Of a DNA stretch of 64,000 bases, positions 1 through 8,832 are shown in pieces. The position numbers and the translations under genes were made by a program. Under the pieces are notes generated by a model that worked only from the letters and a program-made list of their open reading frames with translations, was not told where the DNA came from and searched no databases. Each line of letters starts with the position of its first letter. Positions within the stretch are counted from its first letter, which is position 1. This DNA is from an uncultured Pseudomonadota bacterium (lineage in GTDB: Bacteria > Pseudomonadota > Gammaproteobacteria > Burkholderiales > Eutrophovitaceae). The DNA is taken from assembly GCA_937983055.1 (NCBI GenBank), contig CALJLA010000068.1, positions 1 through 64,000 of the forward strand, given 5' to 3'.

Positions 1-500
1 GAATGCAGCGCCGCCCGGCGATCGGCAAGCCAATCTTCCGTTGTAATTTCGGTGGTTTGCCCACGGTTGGCACGTCGCTGCGCCTCGGCGTCGCGGTACG
101 CTGCGAACTCTTCGTAGGCCTCGAGCTCGTGTTGCAGTCCCGTCAACGCGAGCTCGATGGCCAGTGCATCATCGATTAGCCCAAGCACCGGAACGTCATC
201 GGCGACGAGGTCGTTCGGATCGGCAAAGTAAGCGAGCGCTTGCATGACACGCTCACGGGCGTCATCGGGTATCTGCCACGTCTCGTCTTCGACCATACGG
301 ATGACCCGACTCAGGTCGCGGAGGCGCCTGCGCACGAACTCCGGACAGCCACCCTCCAACGCTTTGTCGACCAGCGCCCGAGCGGCCCCAACGAGCTCGT
401 GCTGATCCGTCATTGCGAGCTTCTCTCCCGCTTGTTTGAACCCCGAACGAAAATACTCGAGGTCCGTGTCGGTCAGTTCAAATTTGATTTCCAGACTCAT
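1..500 (-). CDS. DUF1232 (YkvA-like) protein, 3' end cut by window edge
   Basis: An open minus-strand frame runs from an ATG at 500 to the window edge without a stop, giving at least 166 residues. It begins MSLEIKFELTDTDLEYF. Around residues 97-115 it has a segment (DDVPVLGLIDDALAIEL) that resembles the conserved core of the DUF1232/YkvA family of small proteins with unknown function. The N-terminal part is acidic and helical. Its only visible promoter is a MerR-type element at 661-691, about 160 bp upstream, and a large inverted repeat lies in the leader between them. The product's role is unknown. Family assignment rests on this short core only. Confidence 0.7.
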   Translation of the reverse strand, partial: MSLEIKFELTDTDLEYFRSGFKQAGEKLAMTDQHELVGAARALVDKALEGGCPEFVRRRLRDLSRVIRMVEDETWQIPDDARERVMQALAYFADPNDLVADDVPVLGLIDDALAIELALTGLQHELEAYEEFAAYRDAEAQRRANRGQTTEITTEDWLADRRAALH

Positions 501-536
501 GACATTACCCCATTCGCTAGACTCACCGTTGACCGC

Positions 537-633
537 TGATCAGTGACCATCTCGGGCTCACGACCGCAACCCGCTGAACGTTGGGGGAGACCGTTTGCAT
601 TTACTGCCGTGAGCCCGAGATGGTCACTGATCA
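537..633. repeat. Perfect 26-bp inverted repeat with 45-bp spacer
   Basis: Positions 537-562 and 608-633 are exact reverse complements (arms start TGATCAGTGACC and end GGTCACTGATCA). The element lies between the predicted MerR-type promoter (transcription start near 653) and the ATG at 500, so the transcript leader would contain both arms and could fold into a long perfect stem. It does not resemble the MerR-type boxes of the window. It could be a leader structure, a protein-binding palindrome or a small inverted-repeat element. Confidence 0.85.
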
Positions 634-660
634 GACGTTAGTCGCTCCCGTGACAACGTA

Positions 661-691
661 TTCTGCAACCTATACCCCGCTAACATGTCAA
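661..691 (-). promoter_or_regulatory. MerR-type promoter for the DUF1232 gene
   Basis: On the minus strand TTGACA (691-686) is followed by 19 bp and then GCAGAA (666-661). The spacer carries ACATG...TATAGGT half-sites as in the other MerR-type promoters of this window. The over-long 19-bp spacer is the hallmark of promoters activated by MerR-family DNA distortion. Confidence 0.65.
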
Positions 692-839
692 GCGGGTTTA
701 CGGTTTATGCAACTAGCGTAAACGACCGACGCGGTCGCTCGTTCCTTGATCATTCGGAGTCCGCGACCCGTTGCCGCATCTCGCCATGATGTGCCGATCC
801 CGAACACGGCTTACATTTTTCGTGTGAACCAGCAGGCCT

Positions 840-1898
840 CTATTCACGCTGCGCAACGAGCGGCCGTGTCGGTGCCGGACGATGACTGAACAGGAACTGA
901 AACGGGAGATGGCTGCGCAGGGCCCACGCCTTTTCGTTGTGGTGCGCGCCGGGGAACGCGAAATACTGAAGGTTGCCACCATGGGAGTAGCCCCGGGTCG
1001 ATAGCAGCGCTTGCATGTCGCGGGTGACCTCGTAGTTGTCCTGTGGCCAGCCGCTGTCGAGGTAGATGCGTATGTCGCGGGACGGTTCCGCAGCGATCCT
1101 CAAGAGCAGGTCGTCCCGCCAGCCGAAGGTGCTCGACAGACACGCGGCCATGCCGAAAACGCCTGGCCACTGCCAGGCCAGATACAGTGATACGACGCCG
1201 CCGAGGGACGAACCCATCACGGCCGTATCTCGAGCGCTGTCGAGCGTGCGATAATCCCGGTCTATCCGCGCCTTCAGCGTCTGTGCCACCACCTGGCCGT
1301 AGCTCTCGTATCCTGGCAGCGTGTAATCTTTCTCACGACTTTGCGGATAGATCCCGACGGCAATCACCTTGTCGATCACGTTCATGTCATTGAGCAACGA
1401 CAGGGTCTCCCGGATTCGCCAGTCCGCACCACTGAACGATTCGCTGGGGAAGAACACATTCTGCCCGTCCTGCAAGTACAGCACAGGATAGCGCTTCAGC
1501 GTGTTCTCGCCGTAACCGGGCGGTGTGAATACGCGAAAGGCATAGTGCGCTGAGGCATCGGGTGTCGCCAGTTGTTCAACATCGCAGACCGTGCAGCCGC
1601 GATCTTCGAAAAAGTAAGGGTAAACACTTTGCTCGCGCGGCCCATGCGCAAGCAACAAGTAATTTTTCCCCTGCGCCCATTGCCGCGCGTTCCCCTGTGC
1701 CAGGACGGGCTTGTAGTAGCGGAAGGGTCTGTCCAGGCTGACGCGGAACACGGTGCATTGAGCGTCACTGGATAGGCTGCTGGCCTCGATGTCAGCGTCC
1801 CAGTCTGAATCGCAGCGCAACACGATACGCCCGTCAGTGATGGGGTAGTGAACGCGTAGCACCGTTTCCGTGTGTGCCGTGTCTCTTTTGGCGGTCAT
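840..1898 (-). CDS. Alpha/beta-hydrolase esterase, enterochelin-esterase-like
   Basis: A 352-residue protein. Residues 1-95 look like a beta-rich N-terminal module. The remainder has the alpha/beta-hydrolase layout of the enterochelin esterase / esterase D-like family, with the entry FRVFTPPGYG, YPVLYLQDGQN, nucleophile elbow GSSLGG (Ser231), a candidate acid Asp281 and histidines 319-320 near the C terminus. No signal peptide is evident, so it is probably cytoplasmic. The substrate is unknown; such enzymes hydrolyse esters of siderophores, sugars or feruloyl groups. It starts 12 bp after the stop of the membrane gene upstream and is probably the last gene of the minus-strand operon that begins with GAPDH. 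Confidence 0.75.
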   Translation of the reverse strand: MTAKRDTAHTETVLRVHYPITDGRIVLRCDSDWDADIEASSLSSDAQCTVFRVSLDRPFRYYKPVLAQGNARQWAQGKNYLLLAHGPREQSVYPYFFEDRGCTVCDVEQLATPDASAHYAFRVFTPPGYGENTLKRYPVLYLQDGQNVFFPSESFSGADWRIRETLSLLNDMNVIDKVIAVGIYPQSREKDYTLPGYESYGQVVAQTLKARIDRDYRTLDSARDTAVMGSSLGGVVSLYLAWQWPGVFGMAACLSSTFGWRDDLLLRIAAEPSRDIRIYLDSGWPQDNYEVTRDMQALLSTRGYSHGGNLQYFAFPGAHHNEKAWALRSHLPFQFLFSHRPAPTRPLVAQRE

Positions 1899-1910
1899 TG
1901 CATCCGTCGA

Positions 1911-2669
1911 TCAGTCATCGCGCGTCCTGCCGGCACCTGCGTTGTCATTTCCATCTGGCGCCGTTGATGGTGTGGCGGCGAGCGGTCGCGACCAGGTGAT
2001 GTGTTCGTAGGCGCTTGACCAGAGGAAGCCAAGCGATAGCGCGAAGAGAATCTCTTCAATGGGAACACCCAGCAGCAGAATCCCGGAAATGCCGGTCAAG
2101 TTCCAGACGTGCTCGACGTATTCTGGGTAGGACAGAACGAGGGATAAGAAGAATACGAAATAGAAGAGCCCGAACAGCGCCGCTCCAGCCAGCATTCTGC
2201 GCCACAGATCTGGACGGCAGTAGCCGGCAAACAGACCACCGATGCCTAACGCCAGAATTGCCGAATAAATCGGATTGAACCAGTCCAGCGCATAGAGCAC
2301 AAAGAAACTCACCATCGGAGAACTGATTGCGATACGATGCCAGCGATGTCCGGGCAGATGACGATGGTCCGACTCAATGGTGCCGTGATGCGCCGGGCGT
2401 ATCCGATCGTACAGCGTGCTGGCGAGACCGCCGACGGCGAACGAAAAGCCCAGGCTCTCGAGATCGAAGCCGGTGGACTCAGCCAGGTCAAAAAGAGTCG
2501 GCGGATTCCAGTAGTCGGGTACAAACAGCGGTTCTGTCAGGCCGAGCGGCATAGTCAGCAGACTGGTGGTCAGCATCTTCCGCCGGCTCCAGCGATTGCG
2601 CAATCCCATGAACACAATCAACCACACGAGGCTCAGTATGGCGGTCCAAACGGCGTAGGCGTACGGCAT
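1911..2669 (-). CDS. Lycopene-cyclase-domain-like membrane protein
   Basis: A 252-residue polytopic protein with about seven hydrophobic segments. The motifs LFVPDYWNPPTLFDL, GFDLESLGFSFAVGG and GVPIEEILFALSLGFLW resemble the bacterial lycopene cyclase domain (CrtYc/CrtYd-like). The PxEE motif is typical of that family. No other carotenoid gene is visible, so a carotenoid function is doubtful and the protein may work with the adjacent membrane cytochrome. It lies 35 bp downstream of that gene. The start is ATG at 2669. Confidence 0.6.
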   Translation of the reverse strand: MPYAYAVWTAILSLVWLIVFMGLRNRWSRRKMLTTSLLTMPLGLTEPLFVPDYWNPPTLFDLAESTGFDLESLGFSFAVGGLASTLYDRIRPAHHGTIESDHRHLPGHRWHRIAISSPMVSFFVLYALDWFNPIYSAILALGIGGLFAGYCRPDLWRRMLAGAALFGLFYFVFFLSLVLSYPEYVEHVWNLTGISGILLLGVPIEEILFALSLGFLWSSAYEHITWSRPLAATPSTAPDGNDNAGAGRTRDD

Positions 2670-2704
2670 TACGTCTCAGCGCCCGCGCCGGCCAGTGCCC
2701 ACGG

Positions 2705-3463
2705 TCATGCCCGCGATCCCGCCGCTGATGTGACGCTCGGCGCCTTGAGAAACCACAATTGCCACAGCGACACGACGATCTGTACCAGCAGGCTCGCGCC
2801 GAGCAGACCGCCACCCACGACGACGACGTAGGCATACACCGGGTCCCACTTGGTCAGAAACCAGGCCAGGATGTCGGCGAGCATCGCTGCAAACGGCAGT
2901 ACGATCAGCGTCACTTTGAGCCAGCGCCGCATCAGGGACAATCTGAAGATCAAGCCGATCGCCAATGCCAGGATGCCGATACCGAACAGATGGATGTGCG
3001 ACAGCCTCATCAGCGTGTGCAGTGACTGGCCCAGATCCACCTCGGCAACCTGCTGAACGGCGGCAAAGTTCGTCAGGTCCGGCACGTCCAGGCCTGATTC
3101 CGGATTGTGGCACACGGTACAGGATGTGCTCAGGATCGGTTCAATCGTGGTGGCGTACTCGGCTTCGCCGGCACCGCCTTTCAGCCACGCGACGATTTCG
3201 TTCCGGTTATCCAACTGGATGTAGGCCGCCATGGGCCCGCGTAAGGCGGCCTCCAGGCGCGTTCCGCTCCGGTTGCCGTAATACGTGTCGGCGATGTCTT
3301 GGATGGACACGCCCGGCCGCCCGTCGTGACCCTCGTGGCTCGTATACAGGTAGGTCATTGCCATCAGGTAGCCCATAGCGACAATCAACAAGAAGCTGGT
3401 GAACAGCACTTTCTCGCTGAGCGTGCAGTCGTAGAATCGGCGGTCGCGCGGCGTCGCTTGCAT
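2705..3463 (-). CDS. Membrane-anchored monoheme cytochrome c-like protein
   Basis: A 252-residue protein with one N-terminal membrane segment (about 20-40), a periplasmic domain with a single covalent heme motif CTVCH (115-119), and three more hydrophobic segments (about 157-177, 182-203, 209-238). The arrangement suggests a membrane electron-transfer or haem-sensing protein. It lies 21 bp downstream of the GAPDH gene and 35 bp upstream of the lycopene-cyclase-like gene, so the three are probably cotranscribed. Its partner and redox role are unknown. Confidence 0.65.
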   Translation of the reverse strand: MQATPRDRRFYDCTLSEKVLFTSFLLIVAMGYLMAMTYLYTSHEGHDGRPGVSIQDIADTYYGNRSGTRLEAALRGPMAAYIQLDNRNEIVAWLKGGAGEAEYATTIEPILSTSCTVCHNPESGLDVPDLTNFAAVQQVAEVDLGQSLHTLMRLSHIHLFGIGILALAIGLIFRLSLMRRWLKVTLIVLPFAAMLADILAWFLTKWDPVYAYVVVVGGGLLGASLLVQIVVSLWQLWFLKAPSVTSAAGSRA

Positions 3464-3484
3464 GATTACCCGATGCTTCGCGGA

Positions 3485-4540
3485 CTAGGTTGGACCGGTC
3501 TGTGGCGTGGCGAAGAAGTCCGCGGTGACGCCGAGCGCACGGTCGGTCGCGGCGATGGAGCGAGCCGCGTCGCGCTCCATGCCGGTCAGCGCTCGGATGG
3601 CGTCGATGGTCTCCGGCACGACGATCGCCTGGTTGAAGACCTGGTAGGTGTAGAACGCCTCCTTGCCTTCGACGGCAACACCGTCCTCCCAGAGCGCGAC
3701 TTCCCACAAATCGCCTCGCGGCCGGCCGATATCGAGCATGAGTTCGGTGGTGGCATTGAGCGCCACCAGCCCGTCGTCCATGCGCAGGAATGCAATCCGC
3801 GGCGCCGCGCGAAACGCGGCCAGAACCTCATCGCGCGTCGCTTCTTGCGTCAATTCGACCCACCAGGTGTGTAGATGGCTGGAGTTGTGCGCGGCTTTCA
3901 CGGCCGTCGTCACGACGTCCAGGGACGGATCGACCGTTTGCGCGTCCGGGCCCTGATGGCTCGGAATCACTTTCTCGGGAACGACCGTATTCATGATGCC
4001 TTCCGCGTGGCCTTCCCACGGATCCGAAGCACGTCGCACGAGGGTACCCCGGGCACGTTTCAGCAGCCCTGCGGACTTCAGCGCGCCCAGGGTCCGCACA
4101 ATCGAGGTCGTATTACAGGAAACCACGCGCGTGCAGTCCCGGTCCAGCGCACTGGCATAGTTGGCCTGGGCGACGAAGGAGTGCCCGGTGAGCGCATGCG
4201 ACTCACCGCCCTGGAAGATCGATTTGATCTTGGCCGCGTCGTATCTTGCCCGGTTGCCGGCCGCTACGTGCTTGGGCGTGCAGTCGACAACGACCGCGGC
4301 CTCCGCCAAGAGCTCGTCGAGGGTGCCCGCACTGGCGATATCGTGCGCCGCGAAGGTCGACCGGGCCTCCGGACTCGCCGCGTACAGGGGGATGTCCAGG
4401 CGATTGGCGGTTCGGGTGCGGTAGTCGGCGACCACGTCGGCAACACCGACCAGCGTCATGTCCGCTTGTTGCTGAACGGCATCGGCGATGCGCTTGCCGA
4501 TCACCCCGTATCCGTTGATTGCGACCTTGACTCGACTCAT
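3485..4540 (-). CDS. Type II (archaeal-type) glyceraldehyde-3-phosphate dehydrogenase
   Basis: A 351-residue protein starting at the ATG at 4540 (MSRVKVAINGYGVIGKRIAD); upstream codons in the frame have no family similarity. It has the Rossmann motif NGYGVIGKR (9-17) and the catalytic cysteine Cys142 in SCNTTS, the signature of archaeal type II GAPDH rather than the usual bacterial GapA. The family oxidises glyceraldehyde 3-phosphate with phosphate, usually accepting NADP as well as NAD, so it can supply NADPH. It is the first gene of a minus-strand operon driven by the left arm of the twin promoter at 4617-4723, divergent from the epimerase operon. Confidence 0.85.
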   Translation of the reverse strand: MSRVKVAINGYGVIGKRIADAVQQQADMTLVGVADVVADYRTRTANRLDIPLYAASPEARSTFAAHDIASAGTLDELLAEAAVVVDCTPKHVAAGNRARYDAAKIKSIFQGGESHALTGHSFVAQANYASALDRDCTRVVSCNTTSIVRTLGALKSAGLLKRARGTLVRRASDPWEGHAEGIMNTVVPEKVIPSHQGPDAQTVDPSLDVVTTAVKAAHNSSHLHTWWVELTQEATRDEVLAAFRAAPRIAFLRMDDGLVALNATTELMLDIGRPRGDLWEVALWEDGVAVEGKEAFYTYQVFNQAIVVPETIDAIRALTGMERDAARSIAATDRALGVTADFFATPQTGPT

Positions 4541-4616
4541 GTTGTTACTCGCTTGTCCGAATGGCGGTGAAGGCGCGCACCCGGACCATGCCCGGTGCCT
4601 GACCACGAAGGTTCAA

Positions 4617-4723
4617 CCGTACGACCTGTACCCAACTGTCAGGTCAAGGCCCGGTGCTCGACGAGGATCGGGCGTCGTTCGACCGCGTCGGCTTGACCTG
4701 ACAGTTGGGTACAGGTCGTAGTC
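4617..4723. promoter_or_regulatory. Divergent twin MerR-type promoters in a perfect 29-bp inverted repeat
   Basis: Positions 4620-4648 and 4692-4720 are exact reverse complements with a 43-bp spacer. Each arm holds a full promoter. On the plus strand TTGACC (4693-4698), 19 bp and GTAGTC (4718-4723) read into the epimerase operon. On the minus strand TTGACC (4647-4642), 19 bp and GTACGG (4622-4617) read into GAPDH. Each spacer contains the dyad ACCTG-N11-CAGGT. The -35 elements face each other, so both operons should respond equally to one MerR-family activator. Confidence 0.8.
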
Positions 4724-4782
4724 TTCCCCGTTTAGCCATCGACGCTTGGCGCTCGATGTCGTTCTGGACCAGGGGATTCAAT

Positions 4783-6114
4783 ATGCCATCGCATACCGGC
4801 GCAGTCTTGATTACGGGCGCCAACGGCCGCATCGGCTCCGCCGTCATGAAGCGTCTTCGCCAACAATTCAGTGACGTGGTGGGCTTTGATCGACAAGCGT
4901 CGTCGCCGCCGCCGGCGGACTGTGTCTTCATACCGGTCGACATCACCTCGGACGCCGACGTGGAGGAGGGTCTTCGGACGCTCGGCGAGCACCATGGCCG
5001 TCGGATCGCGTCGGTGATTCACCTGGCGGCGTACTATGACTTTTTGGGCCGCGCGAGCCCAAAGTACGATGCGATTACCGTCGAGGGTACGCGACGCCTG
5101 TTGCGCGGCTTGAAGTCGTTCGAGGTCGAGCAGTTCATTTTTTCCAGCACCATGTTGGTGCACGCGCCGGGCGAACCCGGGGAGTTCATCAACGAAGATT
5201 GGCCCATTGGGCCAACCTGGGCCTACCCGGAATCCAAGGTGTGCACGGAAGCGGTGATCCATGAAGAGCGGGGCAGTATTCCTGCGGTGATCCTGCGGCT
5301 GGCCGGCGTGTACGACGATGTGTGTCATTCGCCGCCACTGGCGCACCAGATTCAGCGCATCTACGAGCGACAACTGGCCGGTCACCTGTACTCCGGCGAG
5401 ACCTCGCACGGCCAGGCATTCGTTCACCTCGACGACGTCGTGGACGCCATCGAGGCGGCGGTGATGCGACGATCGGAGCTGCCCGCCGAGGTCCCCATAC
5501 TCATCGGTGAGCCGGATACGCTGAGCTACGACGAGCTGCAGCACACCTTCATGCGCCTGATCCATGGCAAGTCGTCGGAAACACACAATGTGCCCGGGCT
5601 CATCGCCAAGGTCGGCGCCTGGCTTCAGAACCTGATGCCCGGCAAGAAACCGTTCATCAAACCCTGGATGATCGATCGCGCCAACGACCACTACGCGCTC
5701 GACATCACGCGAGCTCGTTCATTGCTGGATTGGCTGCCCAAGCATACGCTGCGGCAAACCCTGCCGAGGATGGTTGCTGCCCTGCAGGCCGATCCGATCG
5801 CCTGGTATCGCGAGCACGGCCTCGAGCCGAGCACCGCCGTCAGAGAACAGGCGCGGCAGGCCGCGCCGGAACCCGTCGCCACAGCGGCAATCGACCGCAA
5901 AAAGCCGCACAGCTGCCCGCTGCACCCGGGAGTTTGTCAATCATCGCCCGGCAATTGTCCGCGTTGCGGGACGGCACTCGAACCGCTTGGCGCGCCAGCG
6001 ACTGCGTATAGCTGCCCCATGCATCCCGAGGTCGTGAGCAAGGAACCCGGTCGCTGCCCGAAGTGCGGCATGCCGCTGGAACGATGTGACATCCCGGAGG
6101 AAGGCCATGCATGA
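4783..6114 (+). CDS. NAD-dependent epimerase/dehydratase fused to two heavy-metal-binding domains
   Basis: A 443-residue protein from the ATG at 4783, chosen because the dinucleotide fold starts there. It is an extended SDR with TGANGRIG (11-18), an active-site SST (121-123) and Tyr148-x3-Lys152, as in nucleotide-sugar epimerases. The C terminus (about 375-435) carries two zinc-ribbon-like modules of the type CPMHPEV...[11 protein letters not shown], the heavy-metal-binding domain normally seen at the N terminus of Cu-ATPases and CusB-type proteins. The first copy is divergent (CPLHPGV). It is the first gene after the plus-strand twin promoter, and its end overlaps the next gene by 8 bp. Metal-sensitive or membrane-recruited epimerase activity is an inference. 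Confidence 0.8.
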   Translation: MPSHTGAVLITGANGRIGSAVMKRLRQQFSDVVGFDRQASSPPPADCVFIPVDITSDADVEEGLRTLGEHHGRRIASVIHLAAYYDFLGRASPKYDAITVEGTRRLLRGLKSFEVEQFIFSSTMLVHAPGEPGEFINEDWPIGPTWAYPESKVCTEAVIHEERGSIPAVILRLAGVYDDVCHSPPLAHQIQRIYERQLAGHLYSGETSHGQAFVHLDDVVDAIEAAVMRRSELPAEVPILIGEPDTLSYDELQHTFMRLIHGKSSETHNVPGLIAKVGAWLQNLMPGKKPFIKPWMIDRANDHYALDITRARSLLDWLPKHTLRQTLPRMVAALQADPIAWYREHGLEPSTAVREQARQAAPEPVATAAIDRKKPHSCPLHPGVCQSSPGNCPRCGTALEPLGAPATAYSCPMHPEVVSKEPGRCPKCGMPLERCDIPEEGHA

Positions 6115-7696
6115 CCATCATGCCGGGCACGGACACACCACGGCGGCAGACTCCGCTGACGAGTACACCTGCCCCATGCACCCGGAGGTGGTGCAGAACG
6201 AACCGGGGGACTGTCCGAAATGCGGCATGACCCTGGTGTTGCGCGATTCGGCCAAACCGGCGGCTGGACACGGCGACATGATGGTCGAGAGCCACCGCAA
6301 TATGCTCTGGCCGCATTATCTCAACCTGATGCTCGGCCTCTGGTTGCTGTTGAGCCCGTTCACGCTCGGTTACATGAGCGATTTCGTGCCCGATGCCAAG
6401 CAGCTCTGGGTTATGGCCGATCGCGGATTGCCGCCGTTCGAGCTGCGCAATCTGTGGATGACCTGGAGCGATGTGATCAGCGGCATCCTGGTCATCGTCT
6501 TCAGCGTCCTGTCAGCCGATGCCTGGCGGCGCAATCCCTGGGCGCAATGGGCCAACGCCTTCGTCGGCGTGTGGCTGTTGTTGGCGCCGCTGGTGTTCTG
6601 GACACCCCTGCCTGAGGCCTATGCCAACGGTACCCTGGTCGGCGGTCTGGTCATCGCGCTCTCGGTGCTCATCCCGATGATGCCGGGGATGAGCATGGCC
6701 GGCATGATGGGCAAGCCGGATGTGCCGCCGGGCTGGGCCTACACGCCGTCGAGCTGGTTGCAGCGCATGCCGATTGGTGTACTCGCCCTGATTGGCTTTC
6801 TTATCGCGCGCGTGCTCGGCGCCTATCAGCTCGGCCACATCGATACCGTCTGGGAGCCGTTTTTCGCCGGTGTCGGCGAGAACAAGGACGTGATGAACGG
6901 CACCGAGTCCATCATCACCTCGGACGTCTCCAAGGCCTGGCCGATCGCCGACGGCGCGCTGGGCGCTATCGTCTACACGCTCGAACTGGCCATGACCTGG
7001 ATGGCCGGCAAGGACCGCTGGCGCACCATGCCCTGGATGGTGCTCGGGCTGGCAGTGCTGATCGTACCGCTGGGCGTGGTCAGCATCTATTTCATTATCA
7101 TCCAGCCGATCGATATCGGTACCTGGTGCACGTTGTGCCTGATTGCCGCACTGGCGATGGCGGTGATGATTCCGTATTCGCTCAACGAGTTCGTCGCCAT
7201 GGGACAGTTCCTGGTCTGGTCGCGCAGGCAGGGCAAGCCGTTCTGGCGCACCTTCTGGACCGGCGACGCCATGGACGGCGGTAGCGACGATGATGCCAGG
7301 GGGCTTGTAGCCAGCCCGCGGGAGCAATGGGCGCAGGCCACGCGCGGCGTGACCTATCCCTGGACCTTGAATCTCAGCATCGGCATCGGTGTCTGGCTCA
7401 CGTTCACGCGCCTGACCTTCGGCAATGCGGGCGCCATGGCCAATAGCGATCACCTGATCGGTGCGCTGGTGGTGACGTTCTCGATCATGGCCTGGGCCGA
7501 GGTCGGACGCGCGGTGCGCTTCATCAACGTGCCCTTCGGCGCATGGTTGATCGCCGCGCCCTGGTTGCTCGACGGCGCAGGGTCGTCACTGGCTGCCTGG
7601 AACGGCGTTATTGCCGGCATACTGCTCATCGTGCTGGCCATCCCTCGAGGCACGATCAAGGAGTCTTACGCAGGCTGGGATCGGCACATTGTCTAG
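6107..7696 (+). CDS. Metal-binding / SPW-repeat / VKOR-family membrane protein
   Basis: A 529-residue protein from the ATG at 6107, preceded by a strong GGAGGAAGG. In order it has a His-rich start, one heavy-metal-binding domain (YTCPMHPEV...CPKCGM, 20-42), an SPW-repeat membrane domain (about 70-190), a vitamin-K-epoxide-reductase-like four-helix domain (about 222-370) with the CxxC pair in WCTLC (341-344), and a second SPW-type domain up to the C terminus. The loop cysteines that classical VKORs use to pass electrons are absent; the matching stretch reads [13 protein letters not shown]. It may handle thiol oxidation or quinone-coupled redox at the inner membrane under metal stress. It overlaps the epimerase gene and precedes gnd by about 120 bp. 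Confidence 0.75.
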   Translation: MHDHHAGHGHTTAADSADEYTCPMHPEVVQNEPGDCPKCGMTLVLRDSAKPAAGHGDMMVESHRNMLWPHYLNLMLGLWLLLSPFTLGYMSDFVPDAKQLWVMADRGLPPFELRNLWMTWSDVISGILVIVFSVLSADAWRRNPWAQWANAFVGVWLLLAPLVFWTPLPEAYANGTLVGGLVIALSVLIPMMPGMSMAGMMGKPDVPPGWAYTPSSWLQRMPIGVLALIGFLIARVLGAYQLGHIDTVWEPFFAGVGENKDVMNGTESIITSDVSKAWPIADGALGAIVYTLELAMTWMAGKDRWRTMPWMVLGLAVLIVPLGVVSIYFIIIQPIDIGTWCTLCLIAALAMAVMIPYSLNEFVAMGQFLVWSRRQGKPFWRTFWTGDAMDGGSDDDARGLVASPREQWAQATRGVTYPWTLNLSIGIGVWLTFTRLTFGNAGAMANSDHLIGALVVTFSIMAWAEVGRAVRFINVPFGAWLIAAPWLLDGAGSSLAAWNGVIAGILLIVLAIPRGTIKESYAGWDRHIV

Positions 7697-7819
7697 CGTC
7701 GACGGCTCCGGTACCGGCGTCCGGCTCGAACGCAAGTGTCTGGCCAGTCTCCCCGAACCGTTAACGCGCCGGCACTCAAGGCCGGGGCGGCGCCCGGATT
7801 CAGCAAAGGAGGATCCACA

Positions 7820-8830
7820 ATGCAACTAGGAATGTTTGGTCTGGGGCGCATGGGCAGCAACATGGTGCGGCGGCTCATGAACGACGGGCACGAGTGCGTG
7901 GTCTACAACCGCAGCGAAGGCGCCGTTCGACAGCTGCAAAGCGAAGGCGCACTTGGGGTGTTTTCGCTCGAGGAACTGATTGTCCGCCTGGAGCGCCCCC
8001 GCCGCATCTGGTTGATGATTCCGGCTGCCGTCGTCGATGACGTTCTGGCGCGCCTGGTGCCGTTGCTCGACAGCGACGACATCGTGATCGACGGCGGCAA
8101 CTCGAATTACCGCGACGATATACGCCGCGGTACCGAACTCGGACAGCAAGGTGTTCATTATCTCGACGTCGGCACCAGCGGCGGGGTGGCCGGGCTGGAA
8201 CGCGGCTACTGCCTGATGATCGGCGGCGACACGGACGTCGTCTCGCAGCTCAGCCCGATTTTCGCAAGCCTCGCGCCGGGTGTCGCGGCGGCAACGAAGA
8301 CCCCGGGCCGAGGCCCGGGCACGGCGGAGCAGGGCTATCTGCACTGCGGTCCGCACGGCGCAGGGCATTTCGTCAAGATGGTGCACAACGGCATCGAGTA
8401 CGGCGTGATGCAGTCCTATGCGGAAGGCTTCAACATTTTGCGCAACGCCAATATCGGCAAGCGCCAGCACGATGTCGATGCTGAGACCGCGCCAACGCAG
8501 GATCCGGCACATTACGCCTACGACTTCGACCTGGCAGAGATCGCCGAGTTGTGGCGCCGCGGCAGCGTTATCGCCTCCTGGCTGCTCGATCTCACGGCGG
8601 CCGCGCTGTTGCGTGATCCGGCCTTGCAGCGTTACGCGGGCCGGGTTTCGGACTCCGGCGAAGGCCGCTGGACCATCACTGCGGCGATCGAAGAAGGCGT
8701 TCCGGCGCCCGTGTTGAGTGCGGCGCTTTATGCCCGGTTCAGCTCACGCGGTGAGGCGGAGTTCGCAAACCAGGTGCTCTCGGCAATGCGCGAGGGCTTT
8801 GGCGGTCACGTCGAAAAGCCGGACGATTGA
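7820..8830 (+). CDS. gnd: 6-phosphogluconate dehydrogenase, decarboxylating
   Basis: A 336-residue enzyme converting 6-phosphogluconate to ribulose 5-phosphate with release of CO2 and reduced nicotinamide cofactor. The start at 7820 follows a strong AAAGGAGG; the longer frame upstream is not family-like. Motifs are GLGRMGSN for cofactor binding, DGGNSNYRDD, a substrate-binding TSGGVAGLERG, and the catalytic GAGHFVKMVHNGIEYG. The length of about 335 residues fits the short YqeC-type class rather than the 470-residue Gnd. The zwf gene follows 2 bp after the stop, so the oxidative pentose phosphate steps are encoded together. Confidence 0.9.
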   Translation: MQLGMFGLGRMGSNMVRRLMNDGHECVVYNRSEGAVRQLQSEGALGVFSLEELIVRLERPRRIWLMIPAAVVDDVLARLVPLLDSDDIVIDGGNSNYRDDIRRGTELGQQGVHYLDVGTSGGVAGLERGYCLMIGGDTDVVSQLSPIFASLAPGVAAATKTPGRGPGTAEQGYLHCGPHGAGHFVKMVHNGIEYGVMQSYAEGFNILRNANIGKRQHDVDAETAPTQDPAHYAYDFDLAEIAELWRRGSVIASWLLDLTAAALLRDPALQRYAGRVSDSGEGRWTITAAIEEGVPAPVLSAALYARFSSRGEAEFANQVLSAMREGFGGHVEKPDD

Positions 8831-8832
8831 GC

